Shown: positions 48,431 through 60,085, counted from the first letter of the stretch. The stretch: 64,000 nucleotides of DNA from Bugula neritina (GCA_964035545.1 OZ037767.1:21182628-21246627), one strand, 5' to 3'. The notes: a model not told the origin generated them from the sequence alone. Numbers and translations are program-made.

Positions 48431-48774
48431 GCCTAGGGCCACACTGTGCGTATTTTCGCATGCGAAAATTAAAATCACGAGTAGCAAAGGTGTCCACTGT
48501 AGCGCCAGTGATGCGTGATAAATAAAGCTTTCATTTTTAAATCGCACTCGCTTTCAATAAAACGCAATTTACTGGAATATAGCACTAAATAAAGAAATTG
48601 GGCTCGCTGAATAGCTACCAGCCAATTAGGTGACGGCGACAGAGACGATTCGCACTTGCGTTGAAAATGCAGAGCGACAAGTGCGAAGGTTTTCTCAACG
48701 CGCACAGTGGACACCTTTGCTACTTGTGATTTCAATTTTCGCATGCGAAAATACGCACCGTGTGGCCCTAGGCT
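48431..48774. mobile_element. MITE with about 70-bp terminal inverted repeats
   Basis: The left end GCCTAGGGCCACACTGTGCG and the reverse complement of the right end GCCTAGGGCCACACGGTGCG stay near identical for about 70 bp. Each arm contains the palindrome ATTTTCGCATGCGAAAAT. The flanking TAA on both sides suits a 3-bp TWA target duplication (PIF/Harbinger-like), which is tentative. The element is 344 bp with no transposase. The long frames across it come from the symmetric arms. Confidence 0.85.
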
Positions 48775-49420
48775 AAGTGTAACACTAAACGTAATGGTAA
48801 CTGCAAGACACTCTTGCTTTTAGAACTTAGACCAACTTTTACATTAACTTTAAGTTCAAGAGTGTAACACTAACAGCTACAGTAACTGTCAGATTTTCAC
48901 TAACAGTAACTCTAAGTGTATCAGCATGACATTGACTTTGACTACCGCTATGATTATCAGTATGCGCATCAGGGTGAGTGCCACTTAGTCACTATGAGTA
49001 TGACTATCAGCACGAGTAACACCAACAGTAACAGTATCAGCATGAGCATGACTATCATTATGAGTATGACGACGAATATTGAGTATCAGTATCAGTGAGG
49101 CAATGTGGCAGTCACAGTGTGAGTTTCAGTCTAAGTGTGTAACTCCGACTGTCAGTGTGAATGTGAGTGTCACTCTGACTTCCACTTTAACTTCAAGTTT
49201 AACAATAGTCAGTATGAATGACTGTTGAAGTTCAACAATTTAAATTTCAACTTCAACTTGATTTCAGTCAATGTCAATATTGTCATACTGATAGTGAGAC
49301 TCATAGTGTTAATCATATTGATATTCATATTCATATTGATATTCATATTCATATTGTTATTCACTATGAGTATGAGTATCAGTATGATATTCATATTGAT
49401 AACATCCCTCTAAAAAAACT
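48775..49420. repeat. Cryptically simple DNA of six-base words
   Basis: Strings of GTAACA, AGTATC, AGCATG, ACTATC and similar words, then CATATTGATATTCATATTCA. It matches in style the tracts at 25.3-26.3 and 50.2-50.4 kb. Confidence 0.7.
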
Positions 49421-49990
49421 CTTGTAACTTGGCCGAACAATTATTAGTGGTATTTCAAATAACCGTGGAAGAAAATACTGCAGTTAATATTATTTGCAAA
49501 ATATGTATGTAAATTTCCTGGTAATCCATAGCCATAGACATAACTATAAATATAACTCATTAACTATAACTATAAGCCTAAAATCATAAAATTTGTGATC
49601 TCTTCTCGCTTTGACCTTAGTGCGTGTTTCAAACGAAATATGCGAAAGGGTTTTATAATTATGAGCCTGTCCGATGATAAGTTTTATTTCAAGTAATGAC
49701 TACTCTAGGGCTTATTAAAACTAAACGGGAATCTGTATGGTGAACCAAGTGTCGGAGACTCGAATGATAAGATTATCATATCACCGACTTCTAAATGTTA
49801 ACATGAAAAGGCTACATATCCAAGAGATTAATTTACAATACTGATACAGAATGAGAAAGTGAATAATAATATGAAAATGGTGATCGCATTCTATCGACAG
49901 TCGTAATCATTTTAACCATTTTGTGTTTGAATGGATGAGAAAACTAAAATCTCACCCGTTTCTTCTGATCGACAGCTTTACCGAGACACC

Positions 49991-52900
49991 ATGCACATTG
50001 ACCCTAAAATAAATACAAGAGCCTCGAAGTTTCCATATTGCATTGTCTGGACGCCTTTACCTTTAATCACGTATGTGATTTAGAATATCATAATCATTAT
50101 GTTAGTGATCATATCTATAATATTAATCGTGATATCTGATTTTATACAATTGCTAATCTTCATTGTTTTAAATTTATACTTGAAGCTAATCTTATGTGGT
50201 AAAACTAAATGTAATACTAATACTAATAGTAATAGTAATAGTTTTATAATTACTGTGATTGTGATACCGATACTGATCAGTGATTGTCATACTCATTGTG
50301 ATGCTGATACTCATTGCACTTGTATTTACAGTCATGCGTTTAGTCATTGTACTGATAGTCATAGTGATACTGGTAGTGGTTGTCATACACAGTCACTCTG
50401 ACTGAGTCATTCACATTGTGATTGTGTGGATGGTGATGATGTTGATGTTGATATGCTGTCTTTTAAAACTTAAAAGTTTAATTTTGATTCAAGTCTATGT
50501 TACAATAGTTATTCCATTCCTATAGTTATCATATCAGTTTTATAGCTTGCTGTTGGTGTTATGCTTACTCCTAGTAAAAGCATTGTAATTGTAGTTAGAC
50601 CTAATATACTATCACTATGTTACTAATTATTACTCAACTGTAGACTATCCTGTGTTTAGATGTATATTTAGATTTTGTGCATGGGTAATTTATAATTTAA
50701 TTGTTATGCATTAAATTTCAAGATCACAAAATTAGGCCGCATAATTTATAGTTGTGTAACTTAGACTGTGAAGCTATGTTATTTTATTAGTTGCACAAAA
50801 ACTTACATCGCTTATGTTAATTTTAGTATCAGATTGAAGTTTTACTGATTTAAGATAGTATGTTGATTACAATGCTCAAATAGAGCTTCAGTGTGATATT
50901 TTCACAACTGTATAATATATACCATTGAATTTCAATTTATAGAATGACAGTTGAATATTTTCTCTAAATATTGCTTGCTTAATAATTTTGCTGCAGATGG
51001 ATCTTGCCATTCATTGGTCACATGGGTATTGGAACTACTCAGGGCATCATTAGAGATTTTGCTGGACCATACTATGTATCTGTAAGTTGCATCATCTATT
51101 TCTTATCTTTATCTTTATGTTGTTGAAGTAGATTCTATCTAATGGTACTCGTGTTTTTTTTTAGGAAGACGATATGGCCTTTGGGAAACCGACCAAGTAA
51201 GTATTATACATTAGCAGAAGTATCGGTTGTATGCAAGTTTTGTATCATTTATTAGTGTTCTTTATTAGCTCAACTTTATAGTACTTATATATGTTAATTA
51301 TGCCATGATATACTGTATTTTTATAAACTTTTTAATTATCCTATGCTTTACTGTGTTTATGTAAACTTATTATACTATGCTATACTATGTATATATCATT
51401 TTCAGTTTTGGTAACTGCCTTAATTGTAAGAATGCCAATTTATCATTTGTGAAATGGATATGCTCAATACTGTGTTTTAATATGTTATCTTATATTATAC
51501 TCTGTTGTGCTGTATTATACTCTATTTTGCTATATTACACTCTGTTATACTATGTTACACTCTGCTATACTGTATTACACTCTGCTATACTGTATTACAC
51601 TTTGCTATACTGTATTATACCCTGTTATACTATATTACACTCTATCTTACTATATTGCACTTTGTTATACTATATTGCACTTTCTTATACTATATAGCAC
51701 TCTGTTATACTGTATTATACTATATCATAGATACTGGCAATTAGATGTAGACTCCGTGGGGTATGATGTGTGGGACAGGGCTGTATACGAGGCATCAGAG
51801 ATCTACAAAGGAAGAATGGTAGCTCCTAGCACTGTTTATATGTAGAGGTCAATCACACATCAGTTGTGTGCTGACGCTTTCTCTGCCGTTTTGTGATCTC
51901 TTTAGCCAGCATTCCTACTACCACCACATGCTCTGATGTAGAGGCAGCGGTTTTGTTACAGCCTGTATAATTAATTAGTGCATCTACTGTATCCTTCCCT
52001 CTCGGTTATACAATTACTTATACTCGCTTTGTTGCTGTCACATGATGGTCAGATGACTTTATGGTGTTCAAGTAGACTGTAGGAAATAGATTTTAATTTT
52101 GAATAATTTCTCAACAAAAAATTGTATTAGTTTTGCAGCAGTTTTCAGGCTTGTAGAGTTTGAAGTTGCCCTCTTCTTCTATAAAGAGCAGACAATTTCT
52201 ACTCTCAACTCAATGTGTGTTTTGTAGCACAATCTATGTTGTGATAATTGTCATTCCCACGTGGCGATGGCCCTGAACAATATGAGATACAAAGGCAGTC
52301 AGTCATGGAATATGGTTAAGCTGTGTTTCCTCATGCTTTGGCATGGTAAATATGTAGAGTAAGTTCTATCACTCTAGACTAATTAGCTCCCTTTTATTTA
52401 TAGTGCCAATCTGCTGGGGGAATGTGATTTTTAACCTTTTACCAAGTCAAATGCAATTAGATTGGTGTAATGGATTATTTAGACGACAGCTAAGCCTGAA
52501 CATTCATGCATTGTCGGGATGCGGTGTAAAATCCGATAGCTGTGATGTAACAAGCAATAAGCGCTCACTTTGTGCTGTATAGTGAATGTTTGATTGCAGC
52601 CATCTAGTTGGAGTTGGCTTCTCACGCTACATTCAAATCAATAAATATTTGAAACCACTGGTTTGTCTCTAATGAGCATAACCAGCTGAATGCAAGTCGG
52701 ATGTTTGCATAATTATATACTGTACACAGTTATATGCTGTACACAGTTATATACTGTACACAGTTATATACAGTACACAGTTATATGCTGTACACTGTTA
52801 TATACTGTACACAGTTATATGTTGTACACAGTTATATACTGTACACAGTTATATACAGTACACAGTTATATACTGTACACTGTTATATACTGTACACAGT

Positions 52901-53603
52901 TATATGCTGTACACTGTTATATACTGTACACTGTTATATACTGTACACAGTTATATACTGTACACTGTTATATACTGTACACTGTTATATACTGTACACT
53001 GTTATATACTGTACACAGTTATATACTGTACACAGTTATACACAGTACACAGTTATATACTGTACACTGTTATACACAGTACACAGTTATATACAGTACA
53101 CAGTTATATACTGTACACAGTTATATACTGTGTACAGTATATAACAGTGTACAGTATATAACTGTGTACAGTATATAACAGTACACAGTTATATACTGTA
53201 CACTGTTATATGCTGTACACAGTTATATACTGTACACTGTTATATACTGTACACAGTTATATACTGTACACTGTTATATACTGTACACAGTTATATACTG
53301 TACACAGTTATATACTGTACACAGTTATATGCTGTACACAGTTATATGCTGTACACAGTTATATACTGTGCAAAGTACACAGTTATATATATTTATATTT
53401 TCACAATTTGATTTTTATTGATTTCTCTTTCTTAGTTATTAGTATTTTTTCTATTATGTTTTGCTGTTCCTGATGCTGCTACCTTCATAAAGCAATGTTG
53501 GTTTGTATTTTACAGCTGCTGTGGTTTTCTAAAAACTTGGCTCCCATTCTTTCTATTGGCTGGAGGCATTGTAACAGTAGTTCTAGCCCTCCATCTCAGC
53601 TAG
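49991..53603 (+). CDS. TMEM222: TMEM222 (DUF778 membrane protein)
   Basis: Six exons, 49991-50070, 50997-51081, 51165-51196, 51731-51818, 52228-52358 and 53516-53603, give 167 aa (human 208; the difference is the longer human N-terminus). All phases agree. Landmarks are FPYCIVWTPLPLIT in exon 1, LPFIGHMGIGTTQGIIRDF, AGPYYVSEDDMAFGKPTKYW, HNLCCDNCHSHVAMALNNMR and the hydrophobic end FLKTWLPFLFLAGGIVTVV. Two membrane segments are likely, one near the N-terminus and one at the C-terminus. The Cys/His cluster CCDNCHSH is the family hallmark. The biochemical role is not established. Confidence 0.95.
50190..50420. repeat. Cryptically simple DNA in TMEM222 intron 1
   Basis: ACTAATAGTAATAGTAATAG followed by TGATACTCATTGTGATGCTG-type words. 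The ORFs are spurious. Confidence 0.65.
51480..51725. repeat. Tandem repeat in TMEM222 intron 3
   Basis: Copies of CTGTTATACTATATTACACT running up to the exon 4 acceptor at 51730. Confidence 0.88.
52716..53385. repeat. 17-bp minisatellite with an internal inverted block, TMEM222 intron 5
   Basis: About 38 copies of CTGTACACAGTTATATA. A block at about 53128-53190 reads in the opposite orientation (CTGTGTACAGTATATAACAG). All frames are open for up to 160 codons; not a gene. Confidence 0.93.
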
Positions 53604-55135
53604 GTACATACTCTATTCACAGTTGCATTTTCATGCTAATTTAGTGTAATTTATTGCCTCTCCAGCCAATTTCTATAACCATTTTGTTGTTGTTTTTTAG
53701 AATACGAGTAGAATAGAAATGGCTTTCTGCTTCTCAAGGTTAAATTATATTGATATATATCTCTGTAGGTTTTACTGTAATGACACAAGCTCTACTGTAT
53801 ATACTTGATGATCAGTAAAAAAGTTTCGTGATTAGCATTATTAATCATGTTATTTACACAAGTTCACTTTTCTGAAATTGAAAATATTTATTTTTGAGGT
53901 TTTTAGTTTTTCTCAGCGTGCTGTGTGATGATCAGTGTATTTTATAATAGGTATCTGAAGAAAATAAATTATTCATTTTATTCCCATTGCTTAATTTTCA
54001 TGTTACTCTGCAAATACAAATAATCTTACACTTTCAACATTATTTTCACTAGGTTGGGTATGAAACTGCTCTATGTGATCAACTTGTCTAAGTAAATTTA
54101 TAAACACGTGGCTAACATAATTTAGTTCCAGCGAATAACCTTATGTGAACAATCAGATTTAGTGAAATTTAATAAACTTCTAATAAACAGCTTCATCTTC
54201 TCGCATTGGAGTTATCAGCACGTTTCACTTACGCCCAATCACATGGGTCGTTAGTAATGCGCTCCTCCATTTTGACCTTGGCCTTCATTCGACAATGTTT
54301 ACTTCAGTTGGTATGGGCAATTGAAAAATCTTCATTCACAATCATGATGATAATATTAAATAATTAATACTCATAGCTACCGGAGACGAATACATATTAT
54401 AATCATCATGGTAATGTCAAACATTAGGCATCGGTGATCACTATTTACACAAACCCAATCACTTTGGCCCAATGTCTCTGATGTGGAGCTAATTCAGTAA
54501 TACTAATTGCATCTTCTTCAGGATTTTTTTCCAGAAAAGGTAACTAGTACTAGTACTAGTTAAACTTAATCACGGTGTTATACTTATACTTATAGTTATA
54601 ATACTTTTACTTATAGTTATAGTATTAGATTTAGTTATAGTTATACTGGTACTTATACTTTTATTTAATATTTATACGTAAAGCAAAAGTCAATAAAGCT
54701 CATATTTTGAGTTTCCTGTGACCAAACACCCTCTAAGACTGACCCTGCAATTTTCATTTTGGTTTTCATCTGGATTCAGATTAAATCTGGATTTCATCTT
54801 CAGCACGATTTTAGCTTAGTCTGTGCTTCGAGCTTTGTCAAGATCACGGTGATCGTTTTTTCTTCTGCATTCATTGCTATTGCTAAATGTAATATTATTA
54901 GTATTGCTATTACTATTAGTATTAGTGTTAGACCTAAGGCTAATATTTGTAATAAGACTAAATACTGTGAACAATAATTCATTGAATAAATTTACAGGTA
55001 CTGTCTTCATGATAATTATTATAATAAAAATGAAAATGCTGGCATTCAACAGGAACTTATACATTTCTTAGAGGGAATAAGAAATCTATAACTTTGTGTT
55101 CCTATTAATAATTACTATAAGTCTTTGTTTTGCAG
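53604..55135. other. Intergenic, TMEM222 3' end
   Basis: AATAAA at 53963-53968 is the likely TMEM222 poly(A) signal. A cryptically simple stretch (TTATAGTTATAGTATTAGAT type) lies at about 54540-54670. No further gene. Confidence 0.6.
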
Positions 55136-57020
55136 TTATCTGCTAATAGTAAAGATGTGGCTGTATTTCATACCACACAGTGTCTATCACCTTATGCGAT
55201 GGTTTCCAAAGAATAACAGAGTTAAAATGTTAGTAAGACATACTTTCCTACTAATTGATGATTATATATATTATTTTACTTATTTCAAGTGATCCTATCT
55301 TGATAGATGTGCTTTATATATATGTCATATTTCAGTGTTATTTGTCTTTATCATTTACTATCTTGCCATCTTATTCGAGTTATTTAAGGCTCAAATTTGA
55401 TAGCTGATCTGATAGGATTAAATGTTGCGTGAAGTCAGGAATTGCAACGCATGTAACAGCCTAGAGCAAGCACACATGCACATGCTATTCTCCACTCAAT
55501 ATCTCTATAAAATTTGTCAATTTAATTTACTAAATTTGATATTTAAATTGTTTATTTGCTTACAATGAGGCCTCGGCATGCCTGCTGAAAATGCAGTTTA
55601 TGATGTCCAACAAAATAAATTTCAGGCGAGTCATTAGACACGAAATTTGCTTGGCAAGTTTTTGATCAACATATTATTTGCTCAGATGGGCGGGGCTTTT
55701 ATTTTAAATTAATTTAAATTTGAAAGTCAAATTCATTAGAAAAAAAATACAATCCAGGGTATACAATGATTTTTATGTTGAATTTGAGCTTACTTTTCAT
55801 TTTCTATTTGCTCATCTTAGTAGTTTTCTGCTCTTAGTTGTTGATGATTAACCCTTCTGTTGCAGACGACTCCTTCTAATACTGTGCGTGCTCTGCGTGC
55901 TGATTCCTCAAATATACGTGTTCGTTAACCGGCGTAGTCTGAGATTTTGTGTTGTACCTATATTTTACATGCTAGCATGGGGAATAGCATTTACCTGCGC
56001 CATGATAGGTAAGTATGCATTATAGCTAGTGTCTACTGCATATAATAATAAAAAATTGTCAATAAACATGCTGTATTATGTATATTTAATTTGTTTGAGA
56101 ATTTGTAGTCTAAAGCAAAAATATTGTACAGCTTGAATAGTTTATTTGCCACTTGCATCATGCTTAGCTTGGAGAAAAGTTAGATTTTAATGGGGACATC
56201 AAGTTATCTTTTAGTTTTGACTGACATGTGGCATATTCTCTATGCAGGTTTTTCTATTCTCTTTGCTCTCATGGACCCCGTCCCTTACCAGATAAAAGTA
56301 GTCTTCCACATTTATGGCGGCTTCTCCTTCATCTACAGCATTATAGAGGCTGTCTATGCCTTTCAAGCAAAGGGCTGTGTAAGGCTATCTTTTCTTATTT
56401 TTATCTAGCATATGCTTTGCCCAAGTTACTACGTCTATTAACTGACTTATAGTTGGGGTATCTGTTTACAGGTTAACGTATGTATTACCTTTATTTTGTC
56501 ATTCCAGTTTAATCATTTAAATACCTCTTCACTGCTCTACTTGTAGAGAATATACTCTGAGGAGTTGTATTGGTACTCACTGGCAGAAGGCGTACTGGCC
56601 ATCCTATGTCTAGGTAAGTGCTGCTAGTGTCTATTACTTATAGTGACTGATATTATAATGATGGTATTGGCAGCCTGTGTCGTCATGCAGCAATCTTATT
56701 ATCTCTTTGTTCAGTGGAAGTCAATATAATTATCTAATACTGGGCCAAATAAATAGAAAATGTATGCTTCGGTGGTGCTAGCGATAGTTCTTTATTAATA
56801 CATACTGGTTGCTGTGATGATAATATACTTGCTAATGTGGGCTGTGTTCATAGCCACATCTGATATCTATATGCTAATTTTACCTGCAGTATTCTTTGGG
56901 CTAGTCATTCCTTTCTGGCTGGCATCTCTCTGCTGTAAGAAAAGAGTTCTAGACCGAGAAACCCGGACTGGACTTTGTTATGAACCAGTCACTTGCTGCT
57001 CCTGCATATGGCATGTCTGA
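55136..57020 (+). CDS. Unassigned multi-pass membrane protein
   Basis: Five in-phase exons: 55136-55228 (first ATG at 55155), 55866-56008, 56248-56378, 56547-56613 and 56854-57020. They encode about 190 aa with five or so hydrophobic helices: RLLLILCVLCVLIPQIYVFV, VVPIFYMLAWGIAFTCAMI, a helix around the IYGGFSFIYSI segment, LAEGVLAILCL, and LILPAVFFGLVIPFWLASL. These are followed by a basic Cys-rich tail (CCKKRVLDRETR ... CCSCIWHV). No signal peptide cleavage site is obvious. I do not recognise the family. The first exon is open upstream of the ATG, so more 5' exons may exist. A 34-bp minisatellite starts on the last codons and stop. Confidence 0.72.
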
Positions 57021-57440
57021 TATATGATATAGTATAGACATATGACATGTCTGGTACATGATATAGTATAGGCATATGACATGTCTGATATATGATACAG
57101 TATAGGCATATGACATGTCTGATATATGATATAGTATAGGCATATGGCATGTCTGATATATGATATAGTATAGACATATGACATGTCTGATATATGATAT
57201 AGTATAGGCATATGGCATGTCTGATATATGATATAGTATAGACATATGACATGTCTGATATATGATATAGTATAGGCATATGGCATGTCTGATATATGAT
57301 ATAGTATAGGCATATGGCATGTCTGATACATGATATAGTATAGGCATATGGCATGTCTGATATATGATATAGTATAGGCATATGGCATGTCTGATATATG
57401 ATATAGTATAAACATATGGCATGTCTGATTGATGATGTAA
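57001..57440. repeat. 34-bp minisatellite seeded on the stop codon of the membrane gene
   Basis: About 12 copies of CATATGGCATGTCTGATATA plus TGATATAGTATAGG. The first copy covers the last codons (TGG CAT GTC TGA) of the gene at 55136-57020. The minus strand is open for up to 179 codons with a 34-residue period; spurious. Confidence 0.93.
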
Positions 57441-58449
57441 TGAAGGCTTACACCATGTCTGATATGATATGTAACATGAACATATCATATCTCTGGTACA
57501 GCCCTTGAGACATTCCTTATGTTTTTATTTAGTTTAATTTTTTCATTACATTTTATATTTATTAATGTAAATCATGCAATGTTCTTCTCTGTTTATGAAA
57601 AGTATTTTTCACAATTATTTTGTTGTATTTTTTCTCCCAATTTTTGCATAATTGTTTAGCCCGGCTTTGGCTTTTTCAACTTAGTATATTTTTGTCTAAA
57701 GTCGAAACCTCTCAAGCTCAAATGTAAAATAAACTGATTTTAAAACGAATGGTCAACATCTACAGTTACAGGCTGCAAATTTATGCTCAAAATTGTTGAT
57801 TATTGAAGTTTTTGTCGTAAAACATTTTATTAAAGGTATTCCTGATATAAATTGTGCTCAATCAATCTGTAAGTCATCTGTTCTGAGCTCTGTAATACGT
57901 ATGGTACAACTCTGTAGTATGTATAGTACAACTCTGTAGTACGTATAGTACAACTCTGGTATGTGTAGCATAACTCTGTGGTAGGTATAGTAGAACTTCA
58001 GATTTTAAACAGAAGAGTTTATAATATATTTTATCCCACCTTCTGCATAATCTCATCACAACATGTAATTAGACTCGGGCTAAGTTATTACAGGTTTTCC
58101 AAAAGAGTGAAATATGCCATATTACAGATATAAGCATAAGTTGTTGTAAATGACAATGAAAATAAATACCACATATCTAATTAAAAATACAACAGGTTCT
58201 GTATAACTTGGACTGCTTACATCATTACTACTCATCTACTCAATAGAAGATGTAAAACTCAGCCAGTCAAAGGAGTACTTTTAAATCTTTAATATCTCCC
58301 ATTATAACCTAATAAAATTCTGAAAGTTCATGCAACTGCAAGATGCATGCCTCTGAAAAATGTTGCATACATACAGTCTATAATAATTACATGTTATATG
58401 TATGTGCTAGTATATGTATAGATATAATGAGCACACATGCATATATATA

Positions 58450-58976
58450 TATCTGCTGATTTACAAAATGGCTATCGGACCAACCCTACTATACGGGAAT
58501 GAGACTTGGCCCATCACAAAGTCTCTGGCAGACAAGATGTCATCATGTGAGATGCGCATGCTGCGATACAGTTTGAATGTCAGTTTAGAAGATCATAAGC
58601 CAAATGAGGAAATAACAGCAGAAGCGAGAGTGATGCCAATTAAAGACCTGATGAGGAAATAACAGCAGAAGCGAGAGTGATGCCAATTAAAGACCTGGTG
58701 AGGAAAAGACGAATGCAGTGGTATGGACATGTTAGAAGAAGAGAAAGCGAGGAAGACATCCGGAGAGTGTCAGAGATGACAGTTGAGGGAGTTCGACCTA
58801 GGGGTAGACCAAAGCAAAGATGGTGTGATACAATAAACTCAGACCTTAGATGGCTCGATCTAGATGGCGCAGATGCTGAAGATCGAGTTCGATGGAGATG
58901 CCTGGTAGAACTTGGTATCAAGCAAAAACCCGCCACCCGCGCAGGACCACGGCAGTGAAAGGTGACCAAAGGTGAC

Positions 58977-58980
<4 letters not shown>
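58450..58980 (+). mobile_element. Non-LTR retrotransposon 3' relic, frameshifted by a 47-bp duplication
   Basis: Two overlapping frames match the C-terminal tail of LINE reverse transcriptases. The first shows LLYGNETWPITK and EMRMLRYSL; the second shows RMQWYGHVRRRE, then RPRGRPKQRW. A 47-bp unit (58604-58650) is repeated directly at 58651-58697; since 47 is not divisible by 3, it breaks the frame. The 3' end runs through AGGTGACCA twice into a TA microsatellite, as in RTE-type elements with simple tails. The catalytic palm is missing. Confidence 0.85.

Positions 58981-59024
<44 letters not shown>
58980..59024. repeat. (TA)n microsatellite, probable LINE tail
   Basis: About 42 bases of TA directly after the LINE relic. 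Confidence 0.9.
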
Positions 59025-59025
<1 letters not shown>

Positions 59026-59193
59026 CATAATATCAACAATGAAATTTGAATTTAAAACGTTGCGTCTTGCAATCAGTTCAACAATCAAAATGATTAGAGT
59101 TTCACTCTGTATCTGTTTCTTGGTGAAGCAAGCTGTTATTTCTGCTCTCTCTGTTTCCAGATATACATATACGCTTCTATTATTATCGTCAAA

Positions 59194-60085
59194 ATGTATT
59201 TTAGAAAACATTCACTTTCTAGTACCACATCTTTGACTACCAGAGTGAATGAGAATATCTCTCCATCCTACACCCCTACTGAGTAAGTTTATTTATCATT
59301 TCTTTTAAAACTTGCAGTGGAAATTTTGTAGCCTACTAATATGCCGCCATCTATGATAATATATTTATTAGAAATTAACATTCACAGTATTTAATTATAG
59401 AAGACAAAGTATGTAGAAATGTTTAAATACCTTAAAAGCTACTAGTTGGTATGTAATGCTATACATAATGCATGACGCAATGCATTGCACATCAGAGTAG
59501 AAAGCATGCAACAGGGAATACAATTCCAAAGTTTACTTCATAAGCTTATATACATCTTTTGACTTCTATCAGTGATAATAGCACATAGCATAATAGCTTT
59601 GTGATGCAGTTGACATGGATTATAAACATTATAAATTATACATTGCAAAATGTTTTTATCATATGCACATGAGAACCAATGTGACGATATATAAAACATA
59701 TTTTAGAACTCCGGGTGAAGTTATAGAGATGAAAATCTTCATTAAAAAAGTAAAGAGTGCTATTGGTAGAGACGGTTTAGATGATGGAGTATGTTTGTTT
59801 GAGAAAGTGATAGACTATAAAATAACATTGGAAGATATTGAAGAGGAAGATGATATTGAATTTGTCTCCCCAATTAATAACAAGAAGACAACTTTCAAAT
59901 CTACATATTCCAATGCATTTTGTAGCATCAGAAAAAAAATTAGGAGTAGTAGTGACAGTGACACTAAAGCTATATCCTATAGACATAGCAAAATCTGCTG
60001 CTCCAAAGTTAAATTAAATAGAAAATGGCTAAAGACTGTTAAATCTTGTTTTCCAATAAAAAGTGGTCAGTATTCTCTATACTGA
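59194..60085 (+). CDS. Unassigned two-exon gene, about 155 aa
   Basis: Exon 59194-59282 (ATG at 59194) ends at GA|GTAAGT, and exon 59707-60085 starts after ATATTTTAG. The phases fit and give 155 codons. The protein starts MYFRKHSLSSTTSLTTR, has an amphipathic stretch (MKIFIKKVKSAIGRDGLDDG), an acidic patch (LEDIEEEDDIEF) and a Ser/Lys/Arg-rich C-terminal third with a CC pair. No signal peptide, membrane helix or known domain was recognised. An AATAAA follows at 60297-60302. The frame stays open upstream of the ATG through an acceptor-like TTTCCAG at 59160, so earlier exons are possible. It could be a lineage-specific gene, or the 3' end of a longer one. Confidence 0.5.

Larger units (their letters stand above)
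44994..49990. other. Head-to-head spacer between DUSP and TMEM222
   Basis: 5 kb spacer. A possible non-coding 5' exon of DUSP ends at a GTGAGT donor near 45951 (minus strand). It is in phase with the next exon but has an in-frame TGA and no ATG. The rest holds a SINE, a TA microsatellite, a MITE and cryptically simple DNA. Confidence 0.5.
57021..59193. other. Intergenic with minisatellites and a LINE relic
   Basis: Apart from the 34-bp array, a 22-bp repeat (GTACAACTCTGTAGTATGTA) at 57895-57990 and the LINE relic, no gene was seen. Confidence 0.6.

Noticed and set aside
48264-48744. Two minus-strand frames of 77 and 89 codons
   Set aside because: They fall on the inverted arms of a MITE and share sequence for that reason.
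52690-53178. 162-codon repetitive Tyr/Cys/His frame
   Set aside because: All three frames are open through a 17-bp minisatellite in a TMEM222 intron.
56949-57488. 179-codon minus-strand frame with 34-residue repeats
   Set aside because: Reads through a 34-bp minisatellite and is antisense to the coding end of the membrane gene.
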